From Streblospio benedicti (Eukaryota; Annelida; Polychaeta; Spionida; Spionidae), in assembly GCA_019095985.1 (NCBI GenBank), contig CM032666.1:49110711-49174710 (forward strand): a stretch of DNA of 64,000 bases, in the 5' to 3' direction. A model generated the notes under the pieces. That model was not told where the DNA came from. It saw only the letters and a list, made by a program, of their open reading frames with translations, and did no database searches. Position 1 is the first letter of the stretch. Each line of letters opens with the position of its first letter. This document shows positions 26,423 through 37,197 of this stretch, in pieces. Position numbers and translations under genes: made by a program.

Positions 26423-26727
26423 CATTCAATTTTCATCAATCTTACACACAACTTGTATGCCTAATAGATTGTCATTCCATGGTTGAATCATGCCCCATGG
26501 CGGAAAATTGACCCCGCCCAGGGGTCCATCAAATTTTTAGTATAAACCGTAGCTGGATCATTTTTTTTCAATTTTCATCAAATTTATACATGGTGTATTT
26601 GTCTATATGATCATCATTCCATAGTTGAATCATGCCCCTGGGGTCCATCAAAATTTGTAAGTATAAACCATAGCTGGGTTATTTTTTCATTCGATTTTCT
26701 CCAAATTTACACACAATGTGTATGCCT
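26423..26727 (+). repeat. Imperfect tandem repeat, units of about 120-150 bp
   Basis: Successive units share ATTTTCATCAA, then a tract like TTACACACAATGTGTATGCC, then TCATTCCATAGTTGAATCAT, GGGGTCCATCAAA and AGTATAAACCATAGCTGG. There are two full units and the start of a third. A shorter second unit lacks the GACCCCGCCCAG stretch. No coding content. Confidence 0.75.
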
Positions 26728-27923
26728 ATGTGAAAAAATGGTAAAATATGCAAATACGTGGCCTAGATGCATCACTGTGACAAGTGAACCTCTCTTATAT
26801 TTGGTAATCCGCAGCTCATAAGTAATACTCTGAAGATCTGATGGGCTTGATATTTGAATATACACCCCTGGGCGTATAAATGAGAACTTTTTCCATCGCC
26901 AAAGGTCCAAAAAGTAGCATTTTTTCAGATAAAAGCTCATGGGCTTTCATGCACAGGGATATGGTACACAGAATATGCTGATTGCATGCAAAGAACGCTT
27001 CATGTAATTATGAATACATTATGGATACTAAAAACTGTTGGTAACATATTGAATGTTTAAGCGATAAATGTAAAAATAAAGTTTTCGACTCAATTGTATA
27101 TTGATAATCAGATTGAGAGACCTGTTCGCAGTACAAGGAAGATGTCACTGACATTCAAAAAAAAATTGAAGGAACTTCTTCATTCATGGTATAATATGTA
27201 CAATGTATATCATTTCAGTGTGAAAATTTGCCTTTGCTTTAAGAGAAAGTAGATAATAAAGTATTTGGCATATTCAGAATATTTGTGTTAATGTTTGAAA
27301 TACAGAATACAGAAGAAATACATTAGCATCACTGCCATCAATAAACATACTGTAAGTAAAAATGAATGCCATAAACGCGTAAAAATCGACATTTGTGCAA
27401 ACAATTTTTTTTTTTAAAATGAAACAAGATTTGCAATCTGAACCATTTTAATTGAAAACATTTGGTGCTAATCTGAACCATCTGCTTGCCTTTCTGAATC
27501 GTCTGGAGGGATATCTGGAGCTCGTTTGAAGCATCCGTAAGCCCGTCTGGTTAAAGCTGGCCTCTTCTGTAGGGTTTGTGAGGCTGTATGATCGAGTTAT
27601 TCAAATCACAAGTACCGCTAGTACTACTGTTACGATACGGCCGGCATGCAAGTGACAAAACAGCTCTGCTCTAGATAATCTGCTTGGTTATCAGGATCGT
27701 TTGGAGGGCTATATGGAGCATGTGGAGCATCTTGAGATTCGGCGGCGTGTAACACTAGCAAAATTGGCCTACTTTGAACTGCTTCGTCTTCAAGTTGTTA
27801 CGTAACAAATATTGATCCATTCCAGCTGATCCAACCTGAAATAACTTATCTGGCGTCTTCTGGACCATTTGGAACCACCATTTGTTTTGCCTATCATCAG
27901 TAGGACAGTGACACTAGTACTAG

Positions 27924-27931
27924 TATAAAAG
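27924..27931 (+). promoter_or_regulatory. Isolated TATA box, possible promoter
   Basis: TATAAAAG followed by GGCCGG is a near-optimal TATA element and lies 1.2 kb upstream of the receptor-like start codon. It could drive a leader exon of that gene or an unknown short transcript. No initiator or exon can be proven. Confidence 0.3.
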
Positions 27932-29113
27932 GGCCGGATAACGTTGATGTGGCTGACGAGAAGGGTTTGCATCTGTAGACACTGCGTGCGGAAGCACTCG
28001 CCAAATACACACACTACTAACAAGTTCAACATTAACGGGGTAATGTTGGTGCTAGAAAGTGCATCTTTGCTCCATATTACATTGTTACAATGTGCTCGAT
28101 GCTACACACTATTAACATCCAGTGTTTCAAGGGGTGCGTTCAAAAGATGTGAGACACTTATCCGCATGGATAAACGTCTCTCTCCACGTTTGCTAGAAAT
28201 ACTTGATTCTGATTGACCGAGAGGCGGCGCTGAAAAATACATGTCCTTCATTACAAAGTTTAAAATCTAAACCTCAAAATAAGCAATGGGAGAAAAGATG
28301 TGTCAGCGATAGATGAGAAAACCTAGTGTGTAAGGCAGGCATAAACAACATGCATGTAAATGCAGTATGATATTAAATTAATTAACACAATACATTGTTG
28401 ACGTTAAAAAGCCCACTGCCACTATGTCGTTGATGCAAAGATGCGCCATGCCTAAATACAGGTATCCGTTATATACAGTCAGCCATTTCATCAACTGCAA
28501 TTTCAAACCAAACCTACGTCTGCTCATGGATTTAATACAGAATCTTTATTATAAGACACAGATTATACATTCTAATAAAGCAGAGATTAACGTCAGTCTG
28601 TGTAAACAAAAAAGCACACTGTGACATGCACAAGAAGGTGCAGGCTCACTCCACAGTGGCAATGTTTGTACGCGGCTACTATCAACATGTAATTTATGGA
28701 AATGCCACATTTCCAGTTCTCACGATCTAACAGTCCCCACATAACAGGGAAAGAGCCAACGTGCGCAGTTCTATTGGCATCGAGAAAGGCGTAGCTGGTT
28801 TTGAAATCAAAACTACAAACATGTTGTAAGATAACTGGATATATTAACTAAATTTACCATTCACTTTATAAAGTTTCTTTGCTGACAATATCGTAGTTTT
28901 GGTGCATTAACATGTTGCAGTTGTTTTACATGCAGCAATAATCTGATAATTGCCCAAATGATTGAATAGCGTTAAATATAATGATTTTGATCGGTATCAT
29001 TTCATGATCATGGATATGGAATGCAGCGTTTGAAATAGGCAGCCTTCTCTAAATGTGGGGTAACATATACATAAGCGGATAGTTTAATTTTTCTGCTTCA
29101 AGTATATGCTAAT

Positions 29114-32100
29114 ATGTCCAATATGACTAGAAAGACACGAATGATTTTTGTGGAAGAGGTTCTTGATAATGAGAAAGAAAACAATGTGTATAAAAGTTTC
29201 GAGATGCAAAGTAAAGTGAGGAAAAAAGAAAAAGCCTCACAAGACGCCCATGTTTCTCCTAATAAACGTGCCGCAAGTACATCATCACATTCGTGGGAAG
29301 GCGGGAAATGTTCTAGGGAATCTTCTTATAAAACACCAGCCTCGGTAAAAGATGCTAGCAAGAATAGGCAGACCGACGATGAACATGATGATCAAGACGA
29401 CAACAAACAATCTGCTAGTAGGACTAGCAGCAAAAAGAAAATCAAGAAAGAACCTTCAGTTATAGAAGACTCTTTTGAAGATATCTGGCATTTTGAAAAT
29501 TCTGGTGATGCATGGGTATCAATGTCTCCAACAGTTCCTTCCAAGTTTCCTATGTCTGCAACAGAAGAAGATGTTTTGGAAACTAAAGATATTGTTACCG
29601 ACGATGAATGTTCTATCACACCTGTCATGAAGAAAGCTCTGTCTTCAAAAACAAGTGATCATTCTGAAATAAATCTTGAAGTAGGGACGCTTCCAAAATT
29701 GTTTGAACTCGATAGCGAAGTCATCAACAATCAACCCACACTTAATGATTATGACAAAAGGCTTGCTGTACCAACAGCAAGCAATCCATCTCTGAGGTCA
29801 CAGAAAAATTCAATAACTGGACTTTATGGTATACACAACCTTCCAGCGTTTGCCAAACTCCGCAATCTTCACCATCTTGATGACTTGAAAACCATGGAGG
29901 ATTCCATGCTCTATCAAAAGTTGACAAAAATGTTCCTCTGCATGAAATTAACCGGCATTTTCTTCATGAGAAAACAGAGAACTTCCGTGGGATCCAAAAC
30001 AAGATTCTTTAGGAACTGTTCTTTGCAGCAGGCTTACTGTACTCTAATTGTAATAGTTCTTACTGTCAACTTTCTAAGATCCCTCACAGCATTCTCTGAC
30101 GCAAATTTTAAGGAACTTAATTCTGTACTGTTTTTCAAGTTTCTGACGAGTATTTTCTTCTACGAGTCCATGTCCCGTGCCTACCTAGCATATATAGCTG
30201 CATACAGGTAATTATGCATTGAATGTTCCAACTAAACGATTGTGCGCGTGTGCGGATTACATGCATATTGTCTTGCTGAATATTGATACATTAATATGTG
30301 ACCCATGCTGTTGAAAATTTCATCGAAGAAATATATATCAAAGATTCTGATTTTTCTTAATGATGTTACAGAAAGAAGGGTGGTTTGGAGGAATTGTTCT
30401 TAAAGATAGAGCGAATTTGTTACCCAGATGGTATTTTGCCTTACGAAGAATCTCTTATTCGGATCTCGCATATTTTCATCTTGGTAACTTTCCTCATAAG
30501 TGTTGCAAATGTGGGTAAGTCAATTATAATATGTGCACTTTGCCAATAAAGATTGTCCTTTTCTCTCCCACATAATTACCGAGGTATGTTAATGTAAGTA
30601 ATTTACCCGCTGATTTGTGAATGAAAATAAAATATGCATGCAAGCAATGTAGAGAATATCAGCCAAATCCATGAACTTGATTTGAATGAATTGTAAAAAT
30701 CTTAGATATTATTTCACACAATGAATATACAAGCCTTCAACATTGCGTTTTCAGGGGCCACTGCTTATGGTTTCTTTGGGCCAGAAGGAGTGCAGGAGTT
30801 GTACTGGAATTATTTGCGCCCAGTTTCTCCTGATGTGGACGGCATAATTTACTTCAAAATCTTTCTATTGATCCTCACATTTGTGAATGCCCAGGTTTAT
30901 TATTATGATCTGTTATTTACTTTGTATTTTATTAAATGTAACTCTACATGTACATGTATCATGCCGAGGCACTTTCTACGAGAGGCTCATTATGTTTAGT
31001 ATTTTTTCTATGTAATATTTCATTTTTTTTTAAATTAAATTTCAAAATGGCACCGCAATAGTCTATCTATCACCATCCTAGCCTATTCCATGCCCTGTCA
31101 TCATAATCAGTCACAATTTACGTTCACTTGGTTATATCTTACCATCTAACCCAATCACCACGGGCAAGGATAGTCAGAATCAAAATGTGTAGTATAGGTG
31201 GTTTCTATTGAAACAGTCTATCTTTATTCTGCTTATAGAAATCGCCTACCAGAACCCTATGCCCACTCAAGGTGTTATGCACGCACACACACAGACATAC
31301 CTATTGCACATTTCAATTCGTTGTAGTGTGTTGATATTGAATCGCGGGCCGGTAACGAGCTTCAACAATACCCCTTAGATCATATTGAGACCTCTAAATA
31401 CTGCAAATTATCTGTTTCAGGTTGCCATCCTCAGTTTATCTTTCTACTCGGTAGTTTGCTACGTTCTGTACAAAGAGTTTGAATACTTTGGTCGTACATT
31501 TGCTATGAAAATCCGAGAAGATGGAACATTTACTGACGACATTGAACGCTTTCGGATTGCGCACCAGAAACGTTGCAAGCTGGTGGTACAAACAGATCAG
31601 GTAGAAGCTAAATCGTCATTTTAACAATGAATTATCCATAACTGTACTGAAAATAAAATAACGAGTGGGATACACATGATCGGAAGTGAAATGAGCACAA
31701 TGGGCAGGTTTAAAAGAATCATTATTTGCGTCCAAAGCCATGAGTTGCAGGAGCATATTCCTCGTTCTGACACCACCCTATCCCCTGACCTTGTTGATAC
31801 TACCTAGGCCTAGGCCTACCTCCCGTCCTGATTGCAACAAATACAGCCTTGTATTGAGTTGCTGTTAAATGCCCTCACCCACAACTCCCTCACCCCGATT
31901 TATCCTGCGATTGGGGTAGATGTCAGAAGTTACATTGAAAAGTATTCACAACAGCTGATGTGATGATCCATAGAAAGTCAATAATCCCTTACCGTTGTCA
32001 AGAGTTTTCTTGCGTCAATTGTCCACTGTTGGCATCCATCACTTTTCGCTGCTTGCCTGTAACTCATACCCCGCACCAGTAGTTACAATCGATATCACCT

Positions 32101-33949
32101 GGTGACCGCAGCCATCATTTCCTCCCGTAACCCCACCCCCCACCCCAACCACCACCAAATCACATAACAGTTGCCATGTGGGGATCCACAATCTTATAAA
32201 TGAAAAGGGCCTATTAAAATTGCCAATTACATATTGAAAATGTCAAACAAACAACACCCTAGGCTCGCGTTTCAGATGTGCAAATACTACATCGCCAACA
32301 CCTATATCACCAATATTCCTCTGCTCATCCTCCTACTCTACAGTGTGGTGTACACTGATGACGAAAGCTTCGACGAGAGTTACAGATTCATCTCCGCATT
32401 TCGAATGTGCTACGTCGTTCTTCAAATGCTGGTGGTATCGGTTGCAGCAACAATTGTTAATACGGAGGTAATGGCTGAAATAGTCATCGATATTTTGTGT
32501 TTTAATAGATATACAATGCACTCATTAATTGCTGCTTATTATAACGTTTCATTCATTCTTAAAATTCCTTGATGGGTGGACAAGAATTATTAGACATGGA
32601 CTGACCAAGTGCGTCCTCTCTTCCGCACCAAAAATGTGATGTTCATGGAGCTATTTACGTCTGTATAAACTTTGACGCACACAAAAAAACATAAAATCTA
32701 CTCATCGCGCCCCCTCTTCTATTTCCGAAAAAAAAAACCTTGATCAGGAGTGGTAGGGCCCATATAATAAATGGCGACACCACAATATTTACAAAACGCG
32801 ATTCAGACAACCAATCCAAAAATAAACATCCAAAACCACGTTAGATAATCAGACTAACATTTAGTAATGATTGAAGAAAAAAAAAGTTCAAAACAATTTA
32901 TTGTAAATGGAACATAGTTCACTTATAAGTAACTTGTATCTAGGATTCTATATTCTATTCATCCACCATCTTTGCTTCTATGTACGTGTCACGTGATGTC
33001 TGCGCAGGCGCACGCTCCGCTGTTGCACGTGCACAGCATCCGTGTGACGCCATGCGTGACCAGCGCCAGGCAGCTGGAGATCGCCATGTTCCTTAACCGT
33101 CTGACGGGCACAAGCGTTGGTCTCACCGCCTGGGACATGTTCGTCATCAACAAGCCCACCGTGCTCACGGTAGTAACCGTTTAAGATTCGTTAACGGGCA
33201 CATCCATTTGTTTTCAAAATACACCTTATTAAAACAATTTCTATCATATGCAAATTATGCATTTCGCGTTTTAAAAGTTTCCCTTGTTTAATTCATGTAA
33301 GAAGAAATAATGGTTCAAACATTATGCAACTCAATGCATCATTTGGCCAGAATTAAAAAAAAAACAATTATTTCTCACTCTTGAAAGGAAGTTTAACTAT
33401 TATGAACATATTTATCAATAGAGCATCTTTTGCACTTTTGATGGAATGAGTCGCTTTTTTCTCACTGGTCATAAAGCCCTTGAAGATCTACTGTCATTGG
33501 CACAGCTACGTCCTGTGCTCGCACCGCCCCACCAAACCCGCCCCTTGCCAAGAACATGTATTAGCAGTAACTATGGGTTTTACTCATACCTGGGGCTTGT
33601 CGAGCCCCTCCTTAAAAAACTTGACCTCTTAACAAACTTTCACAAGCAAAAATAAATTAAAAATAACAAACATGCAAGGCAACAATTATTGACGATTTAT
33701 TGCTATGGTCTATAAAATTGTGCAAATCATTATGATTAGTGCAAAGGGTTAGTCGATATTGCAACGTTTATTTTACTGTATTCTATTTTGTTGTGTGTGT
33801 CTCTATTTCAGGTGATTGGGATGATCCTCACGTACTTCTTCCTGTTGATGCAGTTCAAGAATCCACCACCAACCTGTAATTGCGCATGGTCCTTTAATGG
33901 CACAAATATCACAAATATAACTGATCCGTCAGATATAAACAGCTTCTAA
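29114..33949 (+). CDS. Gustatory-receptor-like seven-helix protein with long disordered N-terminus
   Basis: Exons 29114-30207, 30372-30514, 30755-30894, 31421-31600, 32276-32467, 33008-33169, 33812-33949 give 682 residues with all phases matching. Hydrophobic segments lie near 305-327, 339-364, 395-419, 441-470, 527-545, 558-580 and 635-655. The last holds TYFFLLMQF (644-652), the TYhhhhhQF signature of the insect gustatory/odorant receptor superfamily. Before it, GLTAWDMFVINKPTVLT matches the family's conserved stretch ahead of TM7. These proteins are ligand-gated cation channels in insects; homologues outside arthropods are mostly uncharacterised. The short tail carries three N-glycosylation sequons (NGT, NIT, NIT), which agrees with the family's external C-terminus. 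Residues 1 to about 290 are hydrophilic, Ser/Lys/Glu-rich and lysine-patterned (SSKKKIKKEP), much longer than in typical insect members. Confidence 0.88.
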
Positions 33950-34417
33950 ATTGATTAGAGCACTGCTGGGTATTATAGCAAACTATATGACACGCACGTA
34001 AGTTTACATGTGGATATTACAAGTATGTATATGCGTGTGTCTATGAAACAATAGATACCCAATGTTTAAGATTATATAAACAAAACTACGGCGTTACATA
34101 CTCATCCTGATAGTTTGTATCACTGGGACATCATGCTTCATGGGTTAATTACGGACCTGCAGAATAACAAAAATGCAAATGTAACTTACAAACTAAAAAT
34201 GGTACATGGAATAAATATTAGAAATAGATAGTTGATGCCTGTGCTACATCTTGAGGCTGTATATATGAGTTGATGCCAACGACCCAGAGATGGTGGCATC
34301 AGGACAATATATGCATGGTTGGTCACTGTGATGTACTACCTTATGCATGCAGTGTGAATTTGAAAATAAAATACCATTTACACATTAGTTTATAATTTAT
34401 GTTTTAGTAGAAAAGAA

Positions 34418-37197
34418 CTAGATATACAAATTGTAGAACTTACAAAAGGCAATGTGTGTGTTGTCTGCTTTGGGCGCCCGTGTGGCTGTGGCTGCCGGAC
34501 ACACGTTGGCCGCGGTCGGGTGGATGTAACATCTGACAAAATAGTCACCCACGTCTCACAATTCATACTTTCTTTGTTGCCAAGGAGGCACATAAAAGGC
34601 ATAAATTATGCATTATATACATATAAATCATAGGCAGTCTGTTGTTGTTGTTGTTCTTTTTGCAACCCCCCCCCCCCACACACACACACCCCAAATCTCG
34701 TGCGTACGAAACCTATGAAATCCTACGCAGCCTCCCCCATTTCCGAAAAGCTGGATCTGCCAATGCATATAACACATAAGTACTCCCCATACTTACCTTT
34801 TGTTAGAAAAATCAAAGTCCAAGGCAAAGCACTTCTGTGAGCCTGTATTGTATGTGTCACATTGCTTGATACACTGGTTCAGTGAAGACATTTTCCCGCC
34901 GATTTCTAATCCACCAGAGACGTACTGTCCAGTCACGACCAAAGAGTTGGCAGGGACTGCAAAGTTTACACCTGGGGCAACTGAAATCATTGTGTTAATT
35001 CATTTTATTTCAAACAAAACCAATTCATTTTTATTTCAAACAAATCAGATAAATAATAACCACTGAGTCACCTAATAATTTCACTGAGCATGCTTGCTCT
35101 AACAATATACAACTTTTCATAAAATATTATGGAAAAATTATGTGAAGAATACAACGTAAGAATAGACTATACTACACAGACTATATACTACACAGACTAT
35201 ATACTACACATCTTAGATCATCTTAATTAAACCCACGTGTGGGTCGCTAGGGTGGGGTGGGGGAGTCTAGGTCAGAAAATTAGTACGGACGTGCCACGGA
35301 CAGGTTGAAAATGGCACCCACCAAAACATTTTAGAAAATGTGACCCACAATATACCAATATCTGAGAAAAATATGAATATGAAATAATATACCAATACGT
35401 GATACAAATAGGATAAAACTCTGAAAAGGACACCCAGATTATACAAAAAAATGTGGAAAAAGACACCCAGCAATATACATGGCTGAACGAATGCCACCCA
35501 CCGCACGTGATCTTCTTGAAGTGCGTGGAGGCGGCGTCGCTGCTGAGCGTGTTACACGCCGTGGCCGCCGTGTGGATGTAACACTTCCGGGTATGGGCGT
35601 TCCAGTCGCCGGCCTGACACGTGCTTTGAATATCGCAGTACCTGATAATTGACCGTCAGTTAATTCAAAGGCCAATGAAAGTTAATGAAACAGAAATTAT
35701 ACAGTCACACGTCTCCCGAACGAAGTAGTGTCAGTCTGGTTGATCGAGACTTACGAGGTTCATGTGTTTGTAGTACTATTAGTGTCATCAAGTCATCTGG
35801 GCGGACTCAACATTCTGCGTCACACGTCCCTGTAATTTATAGGTAATATTTTAATGGTTGATGTCATAGAAGGAAACACCACTTACTTTTGGCATTGCTG
35901 CAGATTAGCAATGCACATAAAAGCTTGTATTCCCCCAGGCAGATACGACCCCGCAGACGTGGATATAATATTTTCTGGAATTTAAAATCAAATATGATTT
36001 TGGTTATTATTTGTGGGAATACTGAAAAATAAAAACACAGCGAACATTGAGTGCATTTGGACATAAGCACTTTTCCAGATTACTTTTTATGACTAGACCT
36101 TTTATTCCATAAACAGTGCATGTGTACGTAGGCATATTGTATATACCAATTCTATCCATACACTCATACACCAGGTATTCTAAAAGTATTCAGAAATTAC
36201 CTTACTTGGAAAACCATCTAGGGGATTATGTCTGTTTCTTCGGTATCCTCCGAACCCGCTGAAACCTCTACGTCGGTAAACAAAGTCGAAACCTATGTGA
36301 TAAAATATTTTAGCACAATATATCTTCTTATTGTCAACTTAAAATTTGTGATTGTAATGTTTTACTAGTATACGAATCTTCAATATATGCCTCTAAAACA
36401 TGCAAGTCATAAGGAAACGGGCATTATGCCTGCTCTTAGCCTATCAAACGGCCTTTAAATGATCTGGCATGAAGGCCTATTCTAAAAGCTTCTGTATGAT
36501 GTCAATCTTGCTTAAAGTTTTGCAAACGTGACGTCATTAACTAAAAGCACATGGCTTCTAACTTTAGAGCAGCAATCTATTTTCAGAGCAGCTGTAGCTG
36601 GGTATTTTCCCGTTTAAGCATGTGGTACTGTTCATTTGTAATAGAGAAGCTTTGATCAAGATCACATACTTAATGTCTTGGCTAATCCTTACCTGATAAA
36701 TTACCCATGCATGCTACTGCTTCTACAGCTGCTGCTACTGAACACTCTGGTTTAAAGGCTATAACCAGTCAGAATGTTTGAGGCTGTATATATAATATCA
36801 GTGGGATTCCTAGGGTTTTGTAAAAGAGCTTATATCTAATAGAGCTAGAGGCTGTCACAATTACACTTGCTCTTCTTCTTTGCACTTGTTATATGGTTTA
36901 CATGAGCGTTTTTTTGTAATAATAGAGGAAACTACTATTAGATATAAGGTCTTTTGAAAGACTAGCCTGCTCTCTATGACACTTCTGATCGATATCCAAT
37001 CAGCCGTCCAATTATCCTGTACATACATGTACAATGCAAGTGGTTATATAATTGTAATGCACGCTGTCCTATTCATTAAAACACACAAAAAGACGAAAAA
37101 ACACTAGCAAAAACCACAAACCTCCAAATCCAAATTGGCCCTGTACGTGAAGTATCCATCTCGCTAGTATGGCCACGAAAATTAGTTTATTTGCCAT
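34418..37197 (-). CDS. Secreted protein with two PAN/apple-like cysteine modules
   Basis: Minus-strand exons, in order: 37197-37122, 36292-36206, 35974-35887, 35641-35502, 34980-34797, 34532-34418; 690 nt, 229 residues, all phases consistent. Residues 1-20 (MANKLIFVAILARWILHVQG) are a signal peptide. A short Gly/Arg/Phe-rich linker follows (GFSGFGGYRRNR). Two modules then share the pattern C-x3-C, C-x-A, a D or W patch and [RK]CYIH: QQCQKYC...RKCYIHTAATAC and NQCIKQC...KRCYIHPTAANVC. The spacing resembles PAN/apple domains, which mediate protein or carbohydrate binding outside the cell. The ligand is unknown. The stop follows KFYNLYI. I am sure of the gene and its secretion, less so of the formal domain family. 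Confidence 0.85.
34640..34765. repeat. Microsatellites and a MITE-end-like fragment
   Basis: (TTG)n is followed by a C run and (CA)n. Then comes CCCCCATTTCCGAAAAGCTG and GATCTGCC, which resembles the right end of the element at 43066-43219. It lies in the last intron of the PAN-like gene. Confidence 0.5.

Larger units (their letters stand above)
24942..29100. other. Gene-free spacer between the myosin and receptor-like genes
   Basis: I find no supported coding exon. It contains a (TGG)n tract near 26078, a two- to three-unit tandem repeat at 26423-26727, scattered ATCTGGAGCAT-like motifs at about 25740-25840 and 27480-27730, and a good isolated TATA box at 27924. The short frames lack splice or family support. 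Confidence 0.5.

Noticed and set aside
27440-27930. Scattered ATCTGGAGCAT-like motifs, considered as a tandem repeat or a structured RNA
   Set aside because: Spacing is irregular and identity between copies is low, so it could be chance or very old repeats.
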